From GCA-002793235 sp965267355 (lineage in GTDB: Bacteria > Bacteroidota > Bacteroidia > Flavobacteriales_E > Vicingaceae): a stretch of 64,000 nt of DNA. A program made the translations under genes and the position numbers. Positions 28,338-37,988 of this stretch are shown in pieces (positions within the stretch are counted from its first letter, which is position 1; every line of letters begins with the position of its first letter). Under the pieces are notes generated by a model that saw only the letters and a program-made list of their open reading frames with translations, was not told the DNA's origin and ran no database searches. Where the stretch lies: positions 1,922,001 to 1,986,000 of the forward strand of contig OZ253956.1 in the NCBI GenBank assembly GCA_965267355.1, in the 5' to 3' direction.

Positions 28338-31300
28338 CTAATAGATTATTTTAAGGGTATTTAAGGAGTTATTGTTATCAATAAGGTTAACAATATAGGC
28401 ACCTTTACTATATGTACTCATATCAACGCTAATCTTATCATTTAAGATATTGTTACTGTAAATGATTTGACCGAGGGGATTTCGTATTTCTACTTGTTTA
28501 AAATCATTACTATTTAAGCTAATGTTGAGGATTTCATTATTAATCCAGGTTTTTACATCATTATCAGTTAACTCATCAATACCCGTAGACATACCAATAA
28601 CGGTAATCAGTTTATTGTAGTTTTCAAAACAATTAGCACTTTGGCTAGCCTTTAAACTTACCCAGAAAGAACCAGTTTGGTTGTAAGAATGTGAAGCAGC
28701 AAACAAACCAGAAGTAGCACTACCATCACCAAAATTCCATTCATAAGCCACAGCATTTACCGATTGGTTAGTAGGCGTAAACACATCACCCACATTAATA
28801 GTATCACTAACAGTAGTAAAATAACTAGTAATCTGACTTGGCTGAGCAATAACCACAGTGTCCACACTATTACCACACAACGCATCAGTAGATTCAATAA
28901 AATAAGTTCCCCCCGTTAAATTACTTAACGTATCAGCAAAAACATTAGTAGCATTAGCAATAACAACATTATTCGCATCTTTCCAAACCACATCAAAAAC
29001 ATTCGATGTGTTTTTAGCAAAAACAATCTCAGCATCATTATTACCATAACAACTCATATCAGTAACATTAATATCAAAAGGAGCCCCTATATGCAATAAG
29101 AACCTAGCTACAGAAGTAGTATCACTAATAAAAGCAGTAAAAGACTGAACACTATTCAAATCATAGACAGCACCCGTAAACAAATCCTCCAAAATCAAGC
29201 AAGAAGTATTACCCAGCGCATGAACATTCTCAACACTAATCTGCTGTAAACCAGCCAAATCACAAGTAATACTAATAGGAACACTAATCTCCTGCACAGG
29301 AAACTGATTAATAGAAAACTCAGTAGCGTTCATAACACTAGCCACCCTAGGCAAACTAGTATTAACAGAAGACATTTTTTCAGCATCAAAAAGTGCATCA
29401 AAACCATTAGAAGCACCATTATCAAAATTGATGACAATCTCATCCGTTCCATAATTATTAGTAGCCTTTAACCTGAAAGGTTGAACCACAGCAGGCTTTA
29501 AAAAAGCACCATCCACACTAGTTTTACTTGCCTCAGTAACAGTAATAACCGGACCAGCAGCATTAGCCTGTACCCAAAAAGCCTGAGAAGAAGCAATATT
29601 ATTAGAACCGCCATTAGTACCAATACCAGCTACATAACTACCGAATTGCTGTAGATCAGGATTCCAGATGTAAATAGCATTATTAATATTCGTTTTAGTA
29701 ATAGAAGGCTCATCCCAATCCAAAGTAGAAGGGTAGGGGTTTCCTACCATATTCCATCCATCATCAGCAGGAGCACCCGAATTAGTATAACTCATAGGCA
29801 GACTAATAGAACCCACATTAGGAGGATTAGTCATGTCAATGGTAAAAGGCTGTGTACCCGTAATCGTATCCCCACACCAAATCCATAAGCCTTCACCAAC
29901 CGCCACAGAATTAGTAATATTAGTAGCAGCAGTAAAGCCGTTATCCTGTATACCAGCAGTAGTTTCATCATAAAAATAAATAGAAGGCCAGGGATTAGCA
30001 GCAGAAGGCCAATTAGGGAAATCAGATCCAGTAAACCCACTGGTGATAAAATCATCATTGAAATCGGTTAGTGTAGTATTGTTAACAGCAGAAGTAAGGA
30101 ATCTCCAATCAGTTGCACCTGCATTAATATACCTTTGCATCGTTATACTGCCTGAGATAGCACCTCCAGTTATTTCATCAATTCTGGCTGTACCTGATGC
30201 ATCTGAGATCAAAGTAATCGAATTATTGGTATTGAATGTTCCACCTGAAAGGTATAGTGTTCCATATAAATTAATGCTTCCGTTAGATATTGTAACATCA
30301 TTTGAGTTATCAATTATAATATTATCAATATCAATCGTATTATTAGCATATATAAACTGTGTATTATTAGTTCCATTAAAATCTAATGTTCCACCGTTAG
30401 ATAAAATACTTCCATTATGGGTTAAGCTTTTCTCTAAGGTAAGTTCAAAGGAATTCAAATCAACATCAGCAAGTGTATCAACAGTCAAACTACCAATAGT
30501 TCGATTTTGGTCTAAAATAGGTTGGTTTGTTACATTAGGAACTAAGATACTTGCGCCTGAAGAAGGAATTGACCCTGTACTCCAATTACTACCTGTAGCC
30601 CAATCAGTACTAGTATTCCCAGTCCACTGAATCAAGTACCTATCTAATATAAATAATTCAGAACTTTGGCTATTAAGGTTGACCTCTTGAGATGATGTAT
30701 TTACAGTAGAACTAGATAGATTCCATGGAGTACTTGAGTTGTTTGATTTGGTTAATAAAACCAAATCATCCTCATGTCCTGAATTAAATAATGAATGATT
30801 AGGATAATGATAGTTTATATCAAATTGTGGAGAGTTTCCATTAACCGTATGTGCTCCAAAATAATGGTTTCCTGAAGTGTAAGAAGTTATTCCAGCAGAA
30901 ATTGTAGGATCGTTATTGATATAGTACAAATGAACACCAGATGGAGTACTAGTTATACTATCAATTACAACACTATCTCCATCACATGAACTCAAAGAAA
31001 GTGTTTGTCCATTCCATGATCCAGTATAAACATAAACTGATGTGTCACCAATAGGGGTAGATGATACAGTATGTCCGGAGCCACCAAAGTTTTGCATAGT
31101 ACCAAGAGATATTGTACTTGTAGCATAATCATTTATCATTGTACCAGATGATTCATCGAATTTATAATAAATGTCTAGTCCAGGTTCGTTACCAGAAACA
31201 TGTTGACACATGTTATTTCTAATTTCTGTTTGAGAAAGTGCTCGGTTCCATATTTTTAGATCATCCATTTCACCATTAAATTCATCATTTGGTCCAGTAC

Positions 31301-34061
31301 TTCCATTAAAACTTGTCGCTTCTGATCCACGCCCAATAAAACCGTATCGGGTAACAGATGATCCAAATGTAATACCTGTCGTTGTAGAAGCATCTAATAT
31401 TCCATCAATATAGATGTTTACAGTTCCATTATCGAAAACCCCTGCAACATGGTGCCATTCTCCATCATCAATTCTAGTAGTCCCTCCAAAGTCTAATTGA
31501 CCAGAGCTGGTTAAAAGATCAAACCCTATCTGACCGGTACCGGCACCGGCACCATTTATTTCAAATCTCCAAAATTGATTTCTATCGAATGAAGCAATAA
31601 TTTGATTTCCTCCTGAAGAAGTTTTTATCCATGCTTCAACTGTTAGTTCGGTGTAACCAGAACCATTATAGCTATAACCATCTATAGCAATATAATCATT
31701 AGTGCCATCAAAAGTTAATGAGTTTTCAGAAGAAGTAAAACCAACAACCGAAACAGTATCACTTCCAGCACAACCTGGAGCACCACCAGTTACTGTAACT
31801 GTATATATTCCTTGCTGAGTAACATTAATAGTTTGACTTGATGCACCTGTACTCCATGAATAAGAGGAGAAACCTGCTCCTGCATCAAGTGTAACAGAAG
31901 GGCTATTACAGTTTAATTTAATATCATTTAAATTAGATCCAGAAATTGTTGCTGTAACAGCAGTTCTGGGACTTTCACAACCACTACAGTTAATAGGCGC
32001 ATTATCTATCCATGGGGAAGCAGGGAAGTTAAATAAAGTACCATTATGGTTATTCCCACTTAAATCATTTAATGCTGTGCCACTATTCTCATTAAAATTA
32101 TAATATCCTACTAATCCAGATTCATTACCTGCTAAACAAGTATCCATATTGGATGAGATTTGAGCCGCAGATCGTACGGAGTTCCATATTCTAACTTCGT
32201 CAATAGAACCATCATAGTAAAGATTATTCCTACTCCCGTTAAATGAATTAGCTTCAGATCCATCACCTATAAATCCAAAACGATCCGTACCTGTTCCTAT
32301 ATTATTTCCTCCATGTGGATTAGTACTTCTTGCTACTTCAGTACCATCAATATATATAATTTTATCAGTGCCATCATAAACAGCAGCAACATGGTGCCAC
32401 TCTCCATCATTTACTGTGTTGCTACTTCCAGAATAAAAATCATGGATACTACCTCCATTGGGTGTTGAACTGAAACCAACCTGGCCATTATCCCCTCTAA
32501 CAAAAACGCTGTAATACTCACTTCTATCAAAATCTACTATAGCCCAATTATCATTATATGAATTTCCAGAATATGAAGTATTAACCCAAGCTTCTACAGT
32601 TAGCGTATTAATTTCACCTGGGTTCGTGTATGACATATTAAGAGCAACATAATCATTAGTACCATCAAATGTAAGAGCACTAAAAGTGTCTGTTGCAGCT
32701 ACGTAATATGTTGTAGTAGAGGTTAAATATGGTGTTGTATATGTTGATCCAGTATTAATTAGAGAACCTCCTGTTGCAGCGGAATACCAATTATAATATC
32801 CGGATGAACCCGATACAGATAAATCAACTGTTCCTGGACCAAAACGGCAACCATCATTTCCAGTAGGAGCCGAAGTGAAAGTCACATTGATTGTGTCAGA
32901 GTCAACACATCCGGAACCATCATCTACTGTAACCCAATAGCTACCTGAAGTAGAAACATTGATAGTTTGTGTTGTAGCTGTTGTATTCCATAGATAATTG
33001 GCAAATCCAGCTCCAGCATCTAGTAGCTGTGGAGAACTAGTTACACATAAATCAGAACCTAGATCTGTTCCTGTTCCTGTAATAGTTGCAGTAACAAGTG
33101 TCCTTGAGCTTTCACATGAAGCGCAGTTTAATAAGTTTCCTACAACCCATGCAGAAGGTAAACTAAAGTTGGAAAGAGTACCTGTATAACCATTTCCAGT
33201 AATATCATTTAAAGTAGTTCCAGAAGCTTCGTTAAAATTGTAGTATGCAGTTAGACCTGTTTCTGAACCAGTTAGGCATATATCTTTATTGTTAGCTATT
33301 TGTGCAGCGGTACGAGCTGTATTCCATATTCTAACTTCATTCATTTCTCCATTAAATTCATCTGTTGGACCTTTTGATCCATCGAAACTAGTTGCTTCTG
33401 AACCAATACCTAAAAAGCCATATCGAGTAACGGATGATCCAAATGTAGTGCCTGTTGTTGTTGATGCATCAAGTACACCATCGATATATATACTTACAGT
33501 TCCATTATCAAAAACACCTGCAACGTGATGCCAGTTTCCGTCATCAACCCTGCTTGTACTTCCAAAATCTAATTGACCGGAGCTGGTTAAAATATCAAAT
33601 CCTACCTGACCAGTACCAGCACCAGCACCATTTATTTCGAGTCTCCAAAATTGATTTCTATCGTAGGATGCAATAACTTGATTGCTTCCAGTGGATGTTT
33701 TAATCCATGCTTCTACTGTAAGGGCAGTATGTCCAGTACCAGAATACGTTAAGTTGTTTATTGCAATATAATCATTGTTTCCATCAAATAATAATGAAGA
33801 TGGAGTATCTGCAGCTGCAACATAATAATTAGTTGTAGATAAAATATGAGGGGTGGTATAATTAGACCCTGTATCTAGTAATGTGCCACCAGTAGGAGCT
33901 GTATACCAACTATAGTACCCAGTTGAACCAGATGCAGAAAGATTAACAGAACCAGCCCCTAAATGACACCCATCGGTTCCTGTAGGGTTAGTTGTGGGGC
34001 ACTGAGAAAATAATCCAAAAAGAGGAAAAAGAAAAAGTTGTAATGTGAAAATAAATTTCAT
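28338..34061 (-). CDS. giant T9SS surface protein (paralogue B) with three LamG-like domains
   Basis: 1907 residues. A signal peptide ends at 'FGLFSQ'. Three concanavalin/LamG-like domains (about 87-278, 459-655 and 780-970) each carry 'LTVEAWxxT', 'WHHVAxVxD', 'YIDGxxxAxS' and 'YYxFxExSGT'; copies 1 and 3 are much closer to each other than to copy 2. Between them are Ig-like 'GYYNWYSAATGGSLINTG' and 'SSYSWSTGASSQTINV' modules with Cys pairs. Residues from about 1300 to the end match paralogue A almost completely, including the PKD domain 'EWNFGDGS'. The C-terminus is a T9SS type A domain. LamG-like domains in such proteins usually bind glycans or protein ligands; a surface adhesin is the best guess. 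Its last ~30 residues differ from paralogue A. Confidence 0.87.
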   Translation of the reverse strand: MKFIFTLQLFLFPLFGLFSQCPTTNPTGTDGCHLGAGSVNLSASGSTGYYSWYTAPTGGTLLDTGSNYTTPHILSTTNYYVAAADTPSSLLFDGNNDYIAINNLTYSGTGHTALTVEAWIKTSTGSNQVIASYDRNQFWRLEINGAGAGTGQVGFDILTSSGQLDFGSTSRVDDGNWHHVAGVFDNGTVSIYIDGVLDASTTTGTTFGSSVTRYGFLGIGSEATSFDGSKGPTDEFNGEMNEVRIWNTARTAAQIANNKDICLTGSETGLTAYYNFNEASGTTLNDITGNGYTGTLSNFSLPSAWVVGNLLNCASCESSRTLVTATITGTGTDLGSDLCVTSSPQLLDAGAGFANYLWNTTATTQTINVSTSGSYWVTVDDGSGCVDSDTINVTFTSAPTGNDGCRFGPGTVDLSVSGSSGYYNWYSAATGGSLINTGSTYTTPYLTSTTTYYVAATDTFSALTFDGTNDYVALNMSYTNPGEINTLTVEAWVNTSYSGNSYNDNWAIVDFDRSEYYSVFVRGDNGQVGFSSTPNGGSIHDFYSGSSNTVNDGEWHHVAAVYDGTDKIIYIDGTEVARSTNPHGGNNIGTGTDRFGFIGDGSEANSFNGSRNNLYYDGSIDEVRIWNSVRSAAQISSNMDTCLAGNESGLVGYYNFNENSGTALNDLSGNNHNGTLFNFPASPWIDNAPINCSGCESPRTAVTATISGSNLNDIKLNCNSPSVTLDAGAGFSSYSWSTGASSQTINVTQQGIYTVTVTGGAPGCAGSDTVSVVGFTSSENSLTFDGTNDYIAIDGYSYNGSGYTELTVEAWIKTSSGGNQIIASFDRNQFWRFEINGAGAGTGQIGFDLLTSSGQLDFGGTTRIDDGEWHHVAGVFDNGTVNIYIDGILDASTTTGITFGSSVTRYGFIGRGSEATSFNGSTGPNDEFNGEMDDLKIWNRALSQTEIRNNMCQHVSGNEPGLDIYYKFDESSGTMINDYATSTISLGTMQNFGGSGHTVSSTPIGDTSVYVYTGSWNGQTLSLSSCDGDSVVIDSITSTPSGVHLYYINNDPTISAGITSYTSGNHYFGAHTVNGNSPQFDINYHYPNHSLFNSGHEDDLVLLTKSNNSSTPWNLSSSTVNTSSQEVNLNSQSSELFILDRYLIQWTGNTSTDWATGSNWSTGSIPSSGASILVPNVTNQPILDQNRTIGSLTVDTLADVDLNSFELTLEKSLTHNGSILSNGGTLDFNGTNNTQFIYANNTIDIDNIIIDNSNDVTISNGSINLYGTLYLSGGTFNTNNSITLISDASGTARIDEITGGAISGSITMQRYINAGATDWRFLTSAVNNTTLTDFNDDFITSGFTGSDFPNWPSAANPWPSIYFYDETTAGIQDNGFTAATNITNSVAVGEGLWIWCGDTITGTQPFTIDMTNPPNVGSISLPMSYTNSGAPADDGWNMVGNPYPSTLDWDEPSITKTNINNAIYIWNPDLQQFGSYVAGIGTNGGSNNIASSQAFWVQANAAGPVITVTEASKTSVDGAFLKPAVVQPFRLKATNNYGTDEIVINFDNGASNGFDALFDAEKMSSVNTSLPRVASVMNATEFSINQFPVQEISVPISITCDLAGLQQISVENVHALGNTSCLILEDLFTGAVYDLNSVQSFTAFISDTTSVARFLLHIGAPFDINVTDMSCYGNNDAEIVFAKNTSNVFDVVWKDANNVVIANATNVFADTLSNLTGGTYFIESTDALCGNSVDTVVIAQPSQITSYFTTVSDTINVGDVFTPTNQSVNAVAYEWNFGDGSATSGLFAASHSYNQTGSFWVSLKASQSANCFENYNKLITVIGMSTGIDELTDNDVKTWINNEILNISLNSNDFKQVEIRNPLGQIIYSNNILNDKISVDMSTYSKGAYIVNLIDNNNSLNTLKIIY
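28603..30081 (-). repeat. long direct repeat, copy B (inside giant surface gene B)
   Basis: Partner of 25179-26657, at an offset of 3424 bases and with no difference found by eye over about 1479 bases. Bounding substitutions are at 28602 and 30082. The two copies lie in the same orientation about 1.9 kb apart, so recombination between them could delete the start of gene A and fuse B to the A tail. Confidence 0.85.
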
Positions 34062-34198
34062 GGCAATTACTTAGTGTTTAAGTATATGTACGTGTTTGAA
34101 AAACTAAAATTACGTATTAATAATAAAAAATCAATTAAACCCTTACTAATAAAGGATATTTAGCTTAATAAGGAATGAAATTGTAGTTTTAGAATATA

Positions 34199-34222
34199 TT
34201 AATCTAAATTGTTTTAGATTAA
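34199..34222. terminator. AT-rich hairpin downstream of rluD-type gene
   Basis: TTAATCTAAA (34199-34208), loop TTGT, then its exact complement TTTAGATTAA (34213-34222). It lies about 30 bases past the stop of the minus-strand pseudouridine synthase gene and upstream of gene B. The 10-bp stem is AT-rich and no good T-run follows on the minus strand, so termination is uncertain. Confidence 0.33.
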
Positions 34223-34250
34223 ATCAATTTTATTGATAGAACTGAAAAAA

Positions 34251-35264
34251 TTATCGATTATTTAAATATACTTTCCATTTTTTAATCACTTGTTGCATAT
34301 CTTTCGGTAAATCAGATTCGAATTGTAACCACTTACCCGTTGTTGGATGTTCAAACCCTAAAGATTTGGCATGTAAAGCTTGTCGGGGAAGTATGTCAAA
34401 GCAATTATTGATAAATTGTTTATACTTAGTAAATGTTGTTCCTTTTAAAATTCTATCGCCACCATATTCATTATCGTTAAACAAAGGATGACCAATATGT
34501 TTCATGTGGGCTCTAATTTGATGTGTTCTTCCTGTTTCTAATTTACACTCAATTAGGGTAATATAACTAAATCTTTCCAGTACTTTATAATGGGTAACAG
34601 CATGTTTGCCAAACTCTCCATCAGGAAAAACATCCATTACTTTTCTGTTTTTTAAACTTCTGCCAATATGCCCAGTTACAGTTCCTTCTTCTTCTTTAAA
34701 GTCTCCCCAAGCCAAGGCATGGTATCTTCTTTCGGTTGTTCTATCGTAAAATTGTTTGGCTAAGTGTGTTAATGCATGTTCGGTTTTGGCAACAACCATA
34801 ATTCCTGTGGTATTTTTATCTAAACGGTGAACTAATCCAGGGCGACCTTTAATAGATGACTCTGGTAAATTTTGGAAGTGATGTATTAATCCATTTACTA
34901 AAGTTCCAGTATAGTTACCGTAACCAGGGTGAACAACCATTCCAGCCTCTTTGTTTAGAACAATGACATCGTCATCTTCATAAAGAATGTTTAAGGAAAT
35001 ATCTTCTGGTATTAGTTCTATTTCTTGTGGAGGATATGATAGTTCAACGGTAATTTCATCTAAAGGTTTTACTTTGTAGTTCGCTTTTATAGCTTTTTTG
35101 TTAACCAAAATACTGCCATCATTTATGGCTTGTTGAAGTTTATTTCTAGTTGTATTTGGAATTCTATCCATTAAAAATTTATCAATTCGTAAAAGCTCCT
35201 GGCCTTTATCAGCAGTAAACTTGTAATGTTCAAAAAGTTCTTGATTATTGTTTTCTTTTTCCAA
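34251..35264 (-). CDS. RluD/RluA-family 23S rRNA pseudouridine synthase
   Basis: 337-residue enzyme that isomerises uridine to pseudouridine in large-subunit rRNA. An N-terminal S4 RNA-binding domain ('RIDKFLMDRIPNTTRNKLQQ', about 26-85) precedes the catalytic domain with the signature 'GRPGLVHRLDKNTTGIMVVA', in which Asp149 is the catalytic nucleophile, and 'LETGRTHQIRAHMKHIGHPL'. The start is a TTG at 35264: the codon two places before it in frame is the stop of the upstream gene and no ATG exists before the S4 domain. It follows a T9SS cargo gene by three bases and ends the PASTA-cargo-RluD transcript. RluD is most likely, though other RluA-family members cannot be excluded. Confidence 0.92.
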   Translation of the reverse strand: MEKENNNQELFEHYKFTADKGQELLRIDKFLMDRIPNTTRNKLQQAINDGSILVNKKAIKANYKVKPLDEITVELSYPPQEIELIPEDISLNILYEDDDVIVLNKEAGMVVHPGYGNYTGTLVNGLIHHFQNLPESSIKGRPGLVHRLDKNTTGIMVVAKTEHALTHLAKQFYDRTTERRYHALAWGDFKEEEGTVTGHIGRSLKNRKVMDVFPDGEFGKHAVTHYKVLERFSYITLIECKLETGRTHQIRAHMKHIGHPLFNDNEYGGDRILKGTTFTKYKQFINNCFDILPRQALHAKSLGFEHPTTGKWLQFESDLPKDMQQVIKKWKVYLNNR

Positions 35265-35267
35265 AAT

Positions 35268-37130
35268 CTATTTTGAAATAACTACTTTTTTGTATGTAGT
35301 ATAATTGGATTCGTTATTGATAAACTTAACAAAATAAACTCCATTGGCAATGTTAGTTGTATTTAATTGTGTTGTTAGGTTTGATGTTGTTTGGATAAGT
35401 TTTTTTCCACTTAAATCAATTAATTCTATTTGATAATTGTTGTTTTGTGGAGTAGTAAAATAAAGCATGTTTTTAGCTGGGTTAGGGTAAACTCTAAACT
35501 CATTATCAGTTTCCATCTCTTTAACACTAACCTGAGGATCAGGTTCGTTTCCAAAAACAGGACGTAGCATTAGGCTGCCAGAAAAAGATGCATTTTGCCA
35601 TACACCTACAGAGTTAAAATATACTTTTGAACTATTATCGGTGTTTAAATCCCAACCAACATTTAAATATGGAGCTGAAATTTTTTCCCAACCAAAATAA
35701 TATGTTCCTGCAGTTAGGTAAATAGGTGTGTTTAGGTTGTAGTTTAAGAACTCATTAGTATTGGAGTAGATTGGGCTAGTAAATTGAGTAGAGGTTTGAG
35801 AGTATATTTCTACTTCTGGGTTTAAACTGCTCCATACTTTCATTCTAAAAGTTTCACCACTGTGATTATCCTGAATTGGGCTAAAGTAGATTTGAAAAGC
35901 AGTAAGGGTATCACTTTTTTTTATGTTAAACTCATGAGCAATCTTAGAACCAATACCTTGTGCTCCATAACCAACTTCAGCACTACCATCATCATAGGCA
36001 TAATAAGACCCAAATACTTGATAATAAACTGCAGTGTCATTTTCAGGATGATTATCAGTAAAGGGGTTTAGATTAAAAAAGTTTTTAATCTGAAATACTT
36101 TATTTTTTGATGTATCAGGAGGAAAATAAAAGTCATTTTCTGCAGGAGTATTCGTTAGATCATAAACATATAGTGCATTATTACTAAAGTTAGTTTGAGC
36201 TGGAACATTGAAATTAGAAGTTCCTGAGGGATATGTTTCAATTAGAGGTCCTGCACCGTTATTATCAAAAACCTGATACTTATAAAAAACAGAATGATTA
36301 GTAGTATCATTATTTCTGTAAGTTGCATTAACTGTTTCTGACATGAAACTAATGGAGTCAGTAACATAGTGAGTCCATGGCATAGCCATGAATTCATTTA
36401 GCATGGTTTGATGATTAGTGATAAAAGAAACATCTCTAACAACAGTATCTAAATAATTTCGATTTTCATTTAAGTAAACATAGTCTAAATTCCAATGGTC
36501 AACATTACCAGATAAAGTGGCCCAGTTGATAAATCTAAACTGAAATTCATCATTATGAAAAGATGTATCCACAGGAAGCATTACCCTTTTAAAAGGATGA
36601 TTGTCGGTTCCTGGGGTTCCCCACATTCTAACCCATGTGCTATCAGATTTCCTGAAAAACTCTAGTCTTAAACTGTCTTTGCTTTCAGGCTTATTGCCTA
36701 AACCTTGTGGTTGATAGAAAAAACTTAAAAATACACTATCAATTACCGTTGTTAAATCAATCGGTTGTGAAGTAAGAGTGTCTGCTGGTCCCCAAGAGGT
36801 AGGATTTACAAAATTATAGGGATAACCTGTAGAGTCTAGTCCCTCAAATGTAGCAACCCCGTAAGTGATAGGGTTATCAGCAAAGTTTTTATTGATGTGT
36901 ACATTAATATCTTGCCATAAGTTTTGGTTGGGATAAATGTGGTTTTGTGAAAAATCATCAAAAAAAGGAAGCGTAAGTAATGTTTTATTACTTGAATGGT
37001 TAGTGTGTTTATTTAATTGGTGGTGGGCATGTAATTTATTGTTAGTAGTTAACTCCAATAAAGTATCTTGAGCATAGGTTGATAGTGCCAATACAGTTGA
37101 AAAGATGAGTATGGTGAATCTTTTAATCAT
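35268..37130 (-). CDS. T9SS cargo protein, function unknown
   Basis: 620 residues. A signal peptide ending at 'LSTYAQ' is followed by beta-rich sequence with jelly-roll features: 'LPFFDDFSQNHIYPNQNLW' near the N-terminus resembles secreted proteins with MAM/jelly-roll folds, and 'GSYYAYDDGSAEVGYGAQG' is a motif common in Bacteroidota cargo. The last ~80 residues ('EFRVYPNPAKNMLYFTT', 'GVYFVKFINN') form a type A T9SS sorting domain. No catalytic motif is visible. Its first 8 bases overlap the end of the PASTA gene, and the RluD-type gene follows at 3 bases, so it sits inside an otherwise conserved housekeeping unit. Confidence 0.82.
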   Translation of the reverse strand: MIKRFTILIFSTVLALSTYAQDTLLELTTNNKLHAHHQLNKHTNHSSNKTLLTLPFFDDFSQNHIYPNQNLWQDINVHINKNFADNPITYGVATFEGLDSTGYPYNFVNPTSWGPADTLTSQPIDLTTVIDSVFLSFFYQPQGLGNKPESKDSLRLEFFRKSDSTWVRMWGTPGTDNHPFKRVMLPVDTSFHNDEFQFRFINWATLSGNVDHWNLDYVYLNENRNYLDTVVRDVSFITNHQTMLNEFMAMPWTHYVTDSISFMSETVNATYRNNDTTNHSVFYKYQVFDNNGAGPLIETYPSGTSNFNVPAQTNFSNNALYVYDLTNTPAENDFYFPPDTSKNKVFQIKNFFNLNPFTDNHPENDTAVYYQVFGSYYAYDDGSAEVGYGAQGIGSKIAHEFNIKKSDTLTAFQIYFSPIQDNHSGETFRMKVWSSLNPEVEIYSQTSTQFTSPIYSNTNEFLNYNLNTPIYLTAGTYYFGWEKISAPYLNVGWDLNTDNSSKVYFNSVGVWQNASFSGSLMLRPVFGNEPDPQVSVKEMETDNEFRVYPNPAKNMLYFTTPQNNNYQIELIDLSGKKLIQTTSNLTTQLNTTNIANGVYFVKFINNESNYTTYKKVVISK

Positions 37131-37950
37131 TCAGTGAATCAGTAATTGTTGTGTCAATAACAGGAGGGTTAAAATTAATTAAATTGGTATCACAGGTAAA
37201 ATATAAATCTACCGATGAGCCTATATTTAGAGCTACTTTTTTACTTCTAATAGGTGATTGACGATAAATTTTTGCTCTTAGTGTATCTTCTTTGGTTTCA
37301 CATTTACAGTCAGTATAGTCTTCAAAGCCCATGTTTAGAGATGATTCCATTAACTTATTTTGTGCTTCTTCTTTGGTAAGGTTAATTAAGTAAGGAACTA
37401 AAACCTTTTCATTGCTTGTACCACTTCCGATAGTTAAAAGTACAGTGGAACCTAATTCTATTTGCTTGCCTGGTTTAACTTCTTTACCATTAATTTGTTG
37501 CATAAGTACACAATTAACGCATTCAGATGGTATATATTTTGTCAATACTTTTAATCCATAACTTTCTAATTTAGCAATGGCTATACGTTGCGACATATCT
37601 ACCACATTAGGCATTGATATTTTTGGTGGAATTACTTTTGAAACAGTAATGTAAATGTTTCTATTTTCTTTTACCAATTCATCAGGTAATGGATTTTGTT
37701 CTAAGACCACTCCTTTATCAGCGTCTTCTATAAAAACGGAATCCAATATGGTATAGCGAAGTTTTTTTTCATTTAAAACCTTTCCAGCTTCATCAATTTT
37801 TAAACCTTCTAATGATGGTACGCTAATGGTTTCTCCATGTAGTGTATAGCTATCTAAATACTTAAAAATACTCCAAATCAGAGCAGCAATAAACAATAAT
37901 GCAATGCCCAGATTTATTAAGAAAGCTTTGCTAAAAAAGAATTTAAACAT
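37123..37950 (-). CDS. PASTA-domain membrane protein
   Basis: 275 residues: a short cytoplasmic N-terminus, one membrane helix ('LINLGIALLFIAALIWSIF', about 11-30) and three periplasmic PASTA domains (about 38-105, 108-180, 184-258), each opening with 'xxxVPxLxxxxxxEA' and closing with 'xxGxxVxLxx'. PASTA domains bind peptidoglycan fragments or beta-lactams in kinases and PBPs. This stand-alone version lacks a kinase or transpeptidase domain. Cys residues in PASTA 2 and 3 ('ECVNCVL', 'DCKCE') could pair. In Bacteroidota a PASTA gene is commonly near an RluD-type gene, as here. Role in wall sensing or synthesis is inferred. Confidence 0.85.
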   Translation of the reverse strand: MFKFFFSKAFLINLGIALLFIAALIWSIFKYLDSYTLHGETISVPSLEGLKIDEAGKVLNEKKLRYTILDSVFIEDADKGVVLEQNPLPDELVKENRNIYITVSKVIPPKISMPNVVDMSQRIAIAKLESYGLKVLTKYIPSECVNCVLMQQINGKEVKPGKQIELGSTVLLTIGSGTSNEKVLVPYLINLTKEEAQNKLMESSLNMGFEDYTDCKCETKEDTLRAKIYRQSPIRSKKVALNIGSSVDLYFTCDTNLINFNPPVIDTTITDSLND

Positions 37951-37988
37951 CTAAAGAGTTTTAAACGAAAACAAATATACCCAACTAA

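Noticed and set aside
26407..30058. Identical 75-residue open frames at 26407-26634 and 29831-30058
   Set aside because: They lie in another frame of the two giant surface genes and are identical only because the underlying DNA repeat is identical.
24908..34061. A mobile element or transposon as the cause of the long direct repeat
   Set aside because: No transposase, terminal inverted repeats or target-site duplications; the repeat lies within coding sequence of paralogues.
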